From JBGLNJ01 sp964353405 (GTDB lineage: Bacteria; Chloroflexota; Anaerolineae; Fen-1058): DNA of 16,570 bases. Location of the stretch: contig CAYGWJ010000078.1 in assembly GCA_964353405.1 (NCBI GenBank), positions 1 through 16,570 on the forward strand, read 5' to 3'. Numbering within the stretch: the stretch's first letter is position 1; each line of letters opens with the position of its first letter. This document shows positions 5,601 to 13,126 of the stretch, one piece after another. The translations under genes were made by a program, and so were the position numbers. The notes under the pieces are model-generated. The model was not told where the DNA came from and searched no databases. It saw only the letters and a program-made list of their open reading frames with translations.

Positions 5601-7205
5601 TCAACGTGCAAGGACTAGAGTCGCCGTCGAGACAATACCCGCTCGAATCGTCGTGGTAGTGACCGCACTGCCCACACTGATTCGATACACGCCAGGGGCC
5701 AAGTCCACAAAACCGTAAAAACCACTGCCATCGGAGGTCGCCATGCGCCGCGCCGGGCCGCCCAGCGTGACCGTCGCCCCGTCGGCGGGTCCGCCCGCCT
5801 GCGTGACAAATCCCATCAGGTGCCCCGTCGTCGGCTCGGACTTCCACGGCATAGACGGCATGAGCGCGTGCGGAGCGAACACGGGAATCGCCGGCGAAGT
5901 CACCGGGTTCAGCGTCATCGCTTCGATGAATTGCGAAAAGGGCCATTGATCCTTGTTCGTCTGATTGTAAACGTAGATGGAGACGCCATCGGCGCGCGCG
6001 CCGGATGGTGACCGCGTCCGCGCGCGTCGTATCTGCGCCAGAGATTCATCGAGCGAGTCCAAATAGTTGCCCATGCCAATGACGACGTGGCGGCCATAGC
6101 GATGATTCTTTTCGAACTCGATCCAGCGATCAAAGTTGGAGGCCATCGTCGAGTCGGGAAAATAGTTCATCGGGATGGCGATGTCGAGAATGCCTTCTTC
6201 CAGCCACGCGCGCCAATCCTGGAACACGGCGCTATAGGCCGACGAATTCTTCCATGCGACGTCGGTGGCTGGGCCATCGCCCCAGGGGATGAGCGCGGCG
6301 GAGACTTTGATGCGCGGGTTAATGAACGTCGCCTCGAGCCAGATGCGTCGCACGACCGCGCTCACCTGGTCGCGCCGCCACTGTGACCATTGCGCGTCGT
6401 CGGGCGCGGGCGTGTCGGTTCGATTGTGCCGCGCGCGGAAGCGCGCCACGCTCGTCGGGTTATAGCCCCACTGGATTCCAGGGTAGCGGATAAAGTCAAG
6501 GTGCACACCGTCCACGGCATAGTCCTTGACCACACTCACCACTTGATTGACGACATAGGCCGCGCCGTCGGGATTGCCGGGGTCGAGATAGTACAGACCT
6601 GCGCCGCTCGTGTTACCCTGCTCGTTGAGCGCAGTCCAGTTATCTACGCCGGACATGCCAGGGCCATGCTTATTGAAAATATGGTCAGGCCAGGTGGGCG
6701 GGTCGCCATCCGTGGGCCAGATGGGAAGAGTGTTGATCCAGGCGTGAACCTCGATCGGTGGCGAGACAGCGTGAGCCTTGCGGATGACATCGGTCAGCGG
6801 GTCAAAGCCTTCCGGTAAATTGGCCGAGCGCGGCTCGGACGATTTGGCATGGAGCGCGTTGGCGTGAATCCGAACCTGCACCAGCAGCATATTGCAGCTG
6901 ATGGACTGGCAATCACGAATCAGTTGAGTGATTTGCTCCGGCGTCTGCAAGCCGGGGTTGAAACCATCCACCCACAACGCGCGGTATTCCGTGAGCGGAG
7001 GCGCGGCCGGCGTGGGGCGTGGCGTGGGTGTAGGGCTGGGCGTGGGCGTAGCTTGGCGTGTCGCCGCCGGGCGATCAGTCGGAAAGATGATGCGCGGTGT
7101 GGGCTGCTGCGGCAGGTTGGCTGGCGCGCAGGACGCGGCGCAGGATGCGAGCAGAATGAATGTGGAAAGTAGAATGTACAGCGTGGAGCGTAAAGAAAGA
7201 GTCAT
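5601..7205 (-). CDS. GHL10-type glycoside hydrolase-like lipoprotein with C-terminal regulatory-like beta domain
   Basis: This is a predicted surface-anchored, sugar-active protein. From ATG7205 (534 residues) it has a hydrophobic signal with lipobox LASC (Cys22; a second ASC at Cys26). A Pro/Thr-rich linker (about 36-72, encoded by low-complexity DNA around 7008-7062) follows. The GHL10 (DUF187-like) barrel begins at EYRALWVD (73-80) and includes DGVHLDFIRYP (232-242). The last 75 residues (from GHLMGFV) resemble a carboxypeptidase-regulatory-like beta sandwich. Substrate and reaction are not known. A TTG at 7223 in the same frame is less likely as start. ATG7205 lies one base after the smc stop and has no good Shine-Dalgarno, so it is probably translated by coupling with smc. 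Confidence 0.85.
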   Translation of the reverse strand: MTLSLRSTLYILLSTFILLASCAASCAPANLPQQPTPRIIFPTDRPAATRQATPTPSPTPTPRPTPAAPPLTEYRALWVDGFNPGLQTPEQITQLIRDCQSISCNMLLVQVRIHANALHAKSSEPRSANLPEGFDPLTDVIRKAHAVSPPIEVHAWINTLPIWPTDGDPPTWPDHIFNKHGPGMSGVDNWTALNEQGNTSGAGLYYLDPGNPDGAAYVVNQVVSVVKDYAVDGVHLDFIRYPGIQWGYNPTSVARFRARHNRTDTPAPDDAQWSQWRRDQVSAVVRRIWLEATFINPRIKVSAALIPWGDGPATDVAWKNSSAYSAVFQDWRAWLEEGILDIAIPMNYFPDSTMASNFDRWIEFEKNHRYGRHVVIGMGNYLDSLDESLAQIRRARTRSPSGARADGVSIYVYNQTNKDQWPFSQFIEAMTLNPVTSPAIPVFAPHALMPSMPWKSEPTTGHLMGFVTQAGGPADGATVTLGGPARRMATSDGSGFYGFVDLAPGVYRISVGSAVTTTTIRAGIVSTATLVLAR

Positions 7206-7206
7206 T

Positions 7207-10200
7207 CTACTCGGCCGCTGCAACCGTCTCGCCTTCGAGCTTGAGGCTCAGCGCGCGGCTGGCGCTGTCGCCGCCCATCGTGATGCCGTAGATCGTGTCG
7301 GCGGCCTCGACCGTGCCCCGATTGTGCGTGATGACGACAAACTGCGTGGACGTCGAAAGCTCTGTGAGCAACTCGCGGAAGCGGACCACGTTCACCTCGT
7401 CAAGGGCCGCGTCCACTTCGTCCAAAAAGCAAAACGGTGTGGGCTTGACCTTGAGGATGGCAAACAACAGCGCCGCCGCGGTCAGCGTGCGCTCGCCGCC
7501 GGAAAGCAGCGCGAGTCCCTGTTGGCGCTTGCCGGGCGGTCGAGCGACGATATCAATACCCGTCGTCGTGGGGCTGTCCGGCTCTGTGAGCACCATCTTG
7601 GCCGTGCCGCCGCCGAACAGCCGGTTGAACGTGCCCTTGAATTCTTCGGCAATCGCCTCGAACGTCTCGACAAAGGCCTGGCGCATCAACTCGTCCAACT
7701 CTGCGATGACGTGGTTGAGCGACTCGATGGCCTTTTGCAGGTCTTGATTCTGCGTGGTGAGAAAGTTGTAGCGCTCCTGCGTCTCTTTGAATTCTTGCTG
7801 CACCTCGGGGCTGATCGGACCGATGCGGTGCAGTTGCGCTTTGCGCCGCTGGATTTCCGTCTCGATGCCTTCCGGTAGCTCCGTCACGATCGGCAATTCA
7901 TCCACAATCGGCTTGAGCGGGAGGGGCACCGGGCCAGTGGCTTCGGTCATATCGAGCTCCACCAGGCCCAAATCCTCGTCAATATGCGCGCGCAAGTTAT
8001 CGAGTTCGTCCTCGCGCCGACCGGCTTCCAGCACGGCAGTGTTATGATGCGACTCCATCTCGTGCAGTCGAGCGCGCGCCGTGCGCTCTTGGGCTTCGAT
8101 GATCTGCTGCTCAGCTTCCAATCGTCCCAGTTCAGACTGAGCCGGTTGAAGCTGCGCGTCCATCTCCGTCACCTGGCCGGAGAACTCGACCTGCTTTGCG
8201 TGCTGCGCTCCGAGTCTTGCTTCAAGCTCAGCCGACTCGCGGGCGAGTTGAGCCGCGCGCGCGCCACGCGCAGCAATTTGCGAATCAATCTGCGAGAGCG
8301 CGCTGCGCTCATTGCGGACGATAGCCTGCTGACTCTGCGCCGCCTGGCTGGCGACGGCGGCGGACGTCTTGAGTTGCGATAGCTGCGAGGTCAATTCCTC
8401 GATCGGCAGCGCCGCTAGCCCGGCTTCGGCAACGCGAATGTCATCGTCGGCCGTTTGCTGTTGTGCGGACAGCGCTTCCAGTTCGGCGGCGAGTGCCTGG
8501 TCTTTTTCCACCACGGCGTCGCGTTCGCCTTGCGTTTGCTTGACCAGCGCAGCCTGCCAGTTGATCTGCTGATCGAGTCGCTCTGCAGCACGGACGAGCA
8601 CATCGCGCTCTTGCGTGCGCGAGCGGGCGCGCTTACCCAGGTCGTCCGCGCTCTTGAGCAACGTGGCCTGTTCGCGCTCAAGGTCAGCTTGATGCTTGGC
8701 CTCGTGGTCACGCGCCGTTTCGATTTGCGTGGCGCGTTGTTGAGCCGCAGCCAGTTGCGCGGGTAGCTCGCGCCATTCGCGCTCGCGCGTGAGCAAGCCC
8801 GCACCTCCGCCTGTCCCGCCGCCCACCGTCATCGCGCCGGAATGACGCAACACCTCGCCTGCACGAGTGACGACCATCGCGCCGGGCGGCAGGTCGGGCA
8901 AGCTGCGTTGCCCCTCGGCCATATCTTGAACCAAATACACATTGCCCAACAACGCGTCCACAGCAGGACGAATCGCTTCGTCACACGTCACAACACTTGA
9001 CGCCGCCAACCACGGACCAGGCGGCGGACCGGCGACTCGCTCCGGCCTGACCGGCTCAGGGTCTTGCACCACCGACACGATCTCGGCGTGAATCGCCTCC
9101 GCGACCTGGGTATCTGGCTCGTACAACACCACATCCTCGAGCTCGACCTCGGCGGCACGCAGCGCATCAGCCAGTGGCGCCGGTTGGAGGTTGAAAACGC
9201 GATCCACGAGCTTGCGCCACCAGGGACGCGCCTCAAGCATCTCGCGTTGGCGCTGTTCGAGTTGTTCGCGGCGGGCCACGCGGCGCGCTTCTATCATCTC
9301 GCGCTGTTTGCGCTGGCGTTCGTGCGCCAGTTGACGCTGCAGCTGCTTTTGTCGCTCAGTCAAGTCGCGCAAGGCTCGGCGCTGCTGCTCGGCCCGTTCG
9401 AGCTGCTCACGGTGCTGACGCTCGGCGGCCTCTCGTCGAGCACGCCGCTGCTGTTCAAGCGACTCGCGCTGCGCGCGCTCACGCTGCCCGGCCAGCACGC
9501 GCATTGCATCGAGCGGAAGCAGCGTGGCGCGGCCCAGGTTGCGCGCCGCAATCGCTTGTGCCGTCGCCCAATCGTCCACGACAATGTCCTGCGCGTCTGC
9601 GCCCAACGCCGACTCGACGGCGCGCTCCCATTCGTCGCCCACCTGCACCAGCGACGCCATTGCGCCGCGCACGCCGGGCACGCTATCGCGGGCGGAGAGC
9701 ACAGCGCGCGCGCCCGAGTCGTAACCGGCCATCTCGGCGCGGACCTGGCCCAACGCTTCATACCGCGAGCGCACTTCCGTCTCGACGGCGCGGGCCAGAG
9801 TCAATTGCTCTTCCAGCTCAATCTGGCGCGATTGGCACGCGGCAATCTGGGCGGACTTTTCACCCGCCTGCGCCTTGAGCGCATTGCCTTGCGCGGCAAG
9901 CGCAGCCACGTCCGCCTCAACCTCAGCAACCGTCTGACGCTGGACGTCAAGCTCGGATTGAAGCTGGGCTTGTTCCTGGATGTGCTTGACCTGCTCGCGC
10001 TCAAGCTCCGATTTGCGCTCGGCCAATTGCGCGCGGCGATTGCGCCGATCGGTCGCGTCGGACGCCAATCGAAACGCGCGGTCTTGCGCAGCGCGTCGGG
10101 CCTGGCCGAGGGTCAGACGCTCGGCCTGGCGCGCAGTCAATGTCTCTTGCGCCTTGGCGATATCAGCCTGGTGCGCGGCGAGTTGTTGCGAAAGCGCGGC

Positions 10201-11238
10201 CAATTCCGCTTCGGCTTGCTTGACGCGCTCGGCCTGCGCCGCGCCCTGGTCTTGAAGCGGCTGCATCTCGGCCTCGAGTTCCACCTGCTGCTGTTTGAGC
10301 AAGCGCGCACGCTCGGTCATCACAGCCAACTCGCGCTGAACGGCTTCAGCCTGCGCATGAAACACGGCGGATTGCTTTTGCCATTCGACGAGTTTCGTTC
10401 TCAAACCAGCTTGCTCGGCGCGCAATTGATTGAGCCGGTCGCCGAGCGAGGCGAGGTCTTGCTGGCGCTCGGCCAGGAGCTTGCGCTGCGCATCGGAGGC
10501 TTGACGGGCGACGCGCAACGCTTGTTGCGCGTGGCCCCAATGGTAGCCGTACCACGTCCGTTGCAGGTCGCGCAATTCGCCCACGAGCCGCTCGTACTGC
10601 TGGCTGCGCTCGGACTGGCGATGCAGGGCGCGCAGACGCGGGCCGATTTCAGCCAGGATGTCGCGCACGCGCTCCAGGTTGCGGTGTGTTTCGTCAAGCT
10701 TCTTTAACGCTTCGTCGCGCTTGGACTGGTAATGCGCAATGCCAGCGGCTTCTTCGAACAGCTCGCGCCGCTCTTCGGGCCGCAGACTGAGCGCCTGGTC
10801 CACCAGGCCCTGGCCGATGACGGCGTAGGTACGGCGTGCCAGGCCGCTTGCGCCCAAAACTTCTGTCACGTCTTTGAGGCGCACGCGGCTGCCGTTGAGG
10901 TAATATTCATTTTCGCCGGAGCGGTACGCGCGGCGGCCGATGACGACTTCGGTGAATTCGATCGGCAGCCAGCCTTCCGAGTTGTCGAGCGTGAGCATCG
11001 CTTCGGCCATGCCCGCACGCGCGCGCTGCTCGCTGCCGGCAAAGATCATGTCTTCGGTGCGCTTGCCGCGCAAGAGGCTGTAGGACTGTTCGCCCAAAAC
11101 CCAGCGCACGGCGTCGGCCACGTTCGACTTGCCGGAGCCGTTCGGCCCGACGATGGCGGTGATGCCGGTGGGGAAGACGAATTCGGTTTTGGTGGCAAAG
11201 GTTTTGAAACCTTGGAGTTCCAGGTGCTTTAATTTCAT
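7207..11238 (-). CDS. smc: chromosome segregation SMC protein with an enlarged hinge
   Basis: This is the structural-maintenance-of-chromosomes ATPase; with ScpA and ScpB (not in this window) it forms the bacterial condensin. The 1343-residue protein is longer than the usual 1150-1200. Walker A GPNGSGKSN is at 31-39 and the signature LLSGGERT at 1244-1251. Walker B FCFLDEVDAALDE is at 1269-1281, with a final ITH switch near 1303. Two long coiled coils (about 165-505 and 815-1085) flank a hinge. The hinge's first half (about 515-582, ending in TLLPLDAMRVL) and second half (about 738-807, ending in GAMTVGGG) are separated by about 155 extra residues: an Arg/Gln/Glu-rich helical stretch (583-671), then a globular-looking part. 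No ribosome-binding site is evident before ATG11238. A consensus promoter lies about 105 bases upstream. Confidence 0.95.
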   Translation of the reverse strand: MKLKHLELQGFKTFATKTEFVFPTGITAIVGPNGSGKSNVADAVRWVLGEQSYSLLRGKRTEDMIFAGSEQRARAGMAEAMLTLDNSEGWLPIEFTEVVIGRRAYRSGENEYYLNGSRVRLKDVTEVLGASGLARRTYAVIGQGLVDQALSLRPEERRELFEEAAGIAHYQSKRDEALKKLDETHRNLERVRDILAEIGPRLRALHRQSERSQQYERLVGELRDLQRTWYGYHWGHAQQALRVARQASDAQRKLLAERQQDLASLGDRLNQLRAEQAGLRTKLVEWQKQSAVFHAQAEAVQRELAVMTERARLLKQQQVELEAEMQPLQDQGAAQAERVKQAEAELAALSQQLAAHQADIAKAQETLTARQAERLTLGQARRAAQDRAFRLASDATDRRNRRAQLAERKSELEREQVKHIQEQAQLQSELDVQRQTVAEVEADVAALAAQGNALKAQAGEKSAQIAACQSRQIELEEQLTLARAVETEVRSRYEALGQVRAEMAGYDSGARAVLSARDSVPGVRGAMASLVQVGDEWERAVESALGADAQDIVVDDWATAQAIAARNLGRATLLPLDAMRVLAGQRERAQRESLEQQRRARREAAERQHREQLERAEQQRRALRDLTERQKQLQRQLAHERQRKQREMIEARRVARREQLEQRQREMLEARPWWRKLVDRVFNLQPAPLADALRAAEVELEDVVLYEPDTQVAEAIHAEIVSVVQDPEPVRPERVAGPPPGPWLAASSVVTCDEAIRPAVDALLGNVYLVQDMAEGQRSLPDLPPGAMVVTRAGEVLRHSGAMTVGGGTGGGAGLLTREREWRELPAQLAAAQQRATQIETARDHEAKHQADLEREQATLLKSADDLGKRARSRTQERDVLVRAAERLDQQINWQAALVKQTQGERDAVVEKDQALAAELEALSAQQQTADDDIRVAEAGLAALPIEELTSQLSQLKTSAAVASQAAQSQQAIVRNERSALSQIDSQIAARGARAAQLARESAELEARLGAQHAKQVEFSGQVTEMDAQLQPAQSELGRLEAEQQIIEAQERTARARLHEMESHHNTAVLEAGRREDELDNLRAHIDEDLGLVELDMTEATGPVPLPLKPIVDELPIVTELPEGIETEIQRRKAQLHRIGPISPEVQQEFKETQERYNFLTTQNQDLQKAIESLNHVIAELDELMRQAFVETFEAIAEEFKGTFNRLFGGGTAKMVLTEPDSPTTTGIDIVARPPGKRQQGLALLSGGERTLTAAALLFAILKVKPTPFCFLDEVDAALDEVNVVRFRELLTELSTSTQFVVITHNRGTVEAADTIYGITMGGDSASRALSLKLEGETVAAAE

Positions 11239-11342
11239 GGTTGGACAGTTGGCTGGTTGGATAGTTCGCTAGCGAGATAACGCAATGGTTGCTTGGCAAA
11301 CTGCATTTGAGACTGGATATTTGTCATTTGATAATTGCAACG

Positions 11343-11371
11343 TTTATACCTTGCTTTGCGCGGACTGTCAA
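11343..11371 (-). promoter_or_regulatory. predicted smc promoter
   Basis: On the minus strand TTGACA (11366-11371), a 17-base spacer and TATAAA (11343-11348) give a near-consensus sigma70 promoter. Transcription would begin near 11336, leaving a leader of about 98 bases before ATG11238. Confidence 0.65.
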
Positions 11372-11375
11372 ACGG

Positions 11376-11404
11376 TTGGCAGGCACATGGGGCTGTGATA
11401 TACT
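11376..11404 (+). promoter_or_regulatory. predicted promoter of the TIR/TPR/SUMF1 gene
   Basis: TTGGCA (11376-11381), a 17-base spacer and TATACT (11399-11404), preceded by TGA (extended -10), form a strong promoter ending about 30 bases before ATG11436. Its -35 box is only 4 bases from the -35 of the divergent smc promoter. Confidence 0.65.
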
Positions 11405-11435
11405 TTTGTGTGTCCCGTACTGCGTGAGAACAACG

Positions 11436-11597
11436 ATGCCTGACTTACCCAACTCGGCCGACATTCGACAATTCCTCTTTGACTTTTTCAACGACGAAGA
11501 GCTTGCCACGCTATGTTTTGACTTTTTTCCCGAGGTGCAGGACAACTTTTCGGCGGGGATGACCAAGCGGCAAAAGATTCTCGAACTGCTTGGATAC
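11436..11597 (+). pseudogene. fragment 1: N-terminal effector-associated (DEATH-like) domain
   Basis: From ATG11436 the first 54 codons match the effector-associated domain pattern (IRQFLFDFFNDEELATLCF, then KILELLGY). The next residues of the family, LQRREIVPNLLAALQRV, continue one frame over from base 11597. After the shift the original frame runs on to 11912 with no family resemblance. Confidence 0.7.
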
Positions 11598-11989
11598 TGC
11601 AGCGCCGCGAGATCGTCCCCAACTTGCTGGCGGCGCTCCAACGGGTCAGGCTGGAGCCGTACAACAAGCGATTTCCACACTCGGCGCAAGCCGAAACTCG
11701 GCACGAAACCGCAAAACCACAGCGCGACCCCAGGCAGGTGTTTATCAGTCACGCACACGAGGACACCGAGTTTGCCCACGACCTGGCCGACGACTTGTGC
11801 CACAACGGCTGGCGCGTGTGGATTGCGCCGGACAGCATTCGACCGGGTGAAATGTGGGGAGAAGGCATTGACCGTGGACTGGACGAAAGCGGTGTGCTGG
11901 TTCTGGCACTGACGCCGCACTCGGTTCAATCGCGCTGGGTGCGCAAAGAGACGTATGTGGCGATTCAGCTAGAGAGCCAGGGTCATATA
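11597..11989 (+). pseudogene. fragment 2: TIR domain
   Basis: This segment is a near-complete TIR domain: VFISHAHEDTEFAHDLADDL, then WRVWIAPDSIRPGE, then SRWVRKE with the catalytic-type glutamate (codon 11948-11950). Without fragment 1 the first usable start is TTG11624; this frame ends at 12085 after a non-homologous tail. The last TIR strand (KFIPLDVKPCNVPGLW) is in the next frame from 11989. TIR domains of this type either cleave NAD+ or serve as adaptors. Confidence 0.75.
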
Positions 11990-12714
11990 AGTTTATTCCT
12001 CTGGATGTCAAGCCTTGCAATGTGCCGGGGTTGTGGAGCGCGTATCAGCAAATCTCATTTCGGAGCAGTTACGCGAGCGGATTGAGTGCGCTGCTGGATG
12101 AACTGGAGCCGGAACGGCGCGCACGCCGTGAACACCAAGCGCAAGAGCAAGCCGAAGCGGAACGCCAGGTGCGGCTGGCTGCCGAGAAAGCCGAAACAGA
12201 GAGACAAGAGCGAAAACAGCAAATCGCTAATCTAGTGTCCCAACTCACACAAGCCGAATCCAGCACGAACCGGGACAAGGTCATTGAACTGGGCGAGCGC
12301 ATTCTGAAGCTAGATGCCGAGCACCAGCCCACTCGTTCCAACACGGCAGCGGCTTACGCGGCAGTGGCCGAAAGGTACGATTATGGCGAAGAGTATGACT
12401 CTGACGACGCGATTGCATACTACAGCCGTGCTATTGGGCTTGATCCGTTTGTAGCCCATTATCATTTTAGACGCGGGTACAGTTATTACCGACAGAATGA
12501 CTACGATCGCGCAATTGCTAACTGCAATCGTGCTATTGAGCTTGACCCAAACGCAGCAGATTACTATCACTGGCGCAACTATAGTTTCTACAGCAAAGGC
12601 GACTATGACCATGCCATTGATGACTGTAACCACGCAATTGAGCTAGACCCAAATAATGCTGACTACTATGTAGCACGTGGCCGGAGTTATGACGCCAAAA
12701 ACGACTACGACCTA
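11989..12714 (+). pseudogene. fragment 3: end of TIR domain, coiled coil and first TPRs
   Basis: The frame supplies the TIR C-terminus, an Arg/Glu/Gln-rich coil (about 12100-12240) and three clear TPRs around DDAIAYYSRAIGLDP, DRAIANCNRAIELDP and DHAIDDCNHAIELDP. GTG12022 is the first in-frame start if it were expressed alone. After the extra base near 12715 the TPR pattern moves to another frame, while this frame ends at 12807 with unrelated residues. Confidence 0.75.
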
Positions 12715-12715
12715 A

Positions 12716-12901
12716 GCGATTGTGGACTTTACCAGCGCCATAGAGCTAGAACCATACAAGGGTCATCATTACTGGCGCGGCAAGTGTTATCAAGAGAAGA
12801 AACCTGACTATGCCATTGCAGACTTTACTCGTGCGATTGCTGATTATCGCAACTATGCATTGGAAATAAACGAATATCCAGTAGAGGTATCATCTCAATA
12901 A
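12716..12901 (+). pseudogene. fragment 4: TPRs ending in a stop brought by the MITE
   Basis: From GCG12716 the TPR register resumes (AIVDFTSAIELEP, then YAIADFTRAIADY). The coding sequence reaches the target site CAGTAGAG and then runs into the insertion, where TAA at 12899-12901 stops it. A second in-frame TAA lies at 12950. Confidence 0.7.
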
Positions 12902-12998
12902 TTCGCGGGACTAGACTTCCGAAGTCTTGGCAAGACGTTGCGACAAGCGTAAATCCAGTCAAGACTTCGGAAGTCTCCCCTACTTTTTGAGAAGATAC
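12887..12998. mobile_element. 112-bp MITE-like insertion with target duplication
   Basis: The ends are 15-base inverted repeats with two mismatches: GTATCATCTCAATAA at the left against the complement of TTTTTGAGAAGATAC at the right. They are flanked by direct repeats of CAGTAGAG (12879-12886 and 12999-13006). Internally a perfect 17-base inverted repeat, AGACTTCCGAAGTCTTG (12913-12929) and its complement (12960-12976), forms a long hairpin. There is no coding capacity. Removing the element plus one target copy (120 bases) rejoins ...EINEYPVE to LAWAYYERG in the same TPR frame, which shows a real insertion into a coding sequence. Confidence 0.85.
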
Positions 12999-13126
12999 CA
13001 GTAGAGCTTGCGTGGGCATATTACGAACGTGGTAAGAGCTACCATAAGAAGGGGGATTTCGACCTCGCGATTGCCGACTTTACCAGCGCTATTGAGTTTA
13101 GCCTGAAGAATGCCGAATATTATTAC

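Noticed and set aside
9064..10707. Long plus-strand open frame of 547 codons
   Set aside because: It is antisense to smc, whose coiled-coil and hinge motifs are unmistakable on the minus strand; the frame is a by-product of GC-rich codon use.
11590..12000. Programmed ribosomal frameshifting in the TIR gene
   Set aside because: The shifts lack a slippery heptamer or a clear downstream pseudoknot. There are three in different places, plus stop codons from an insertion. Decay or sequence error is simpler.
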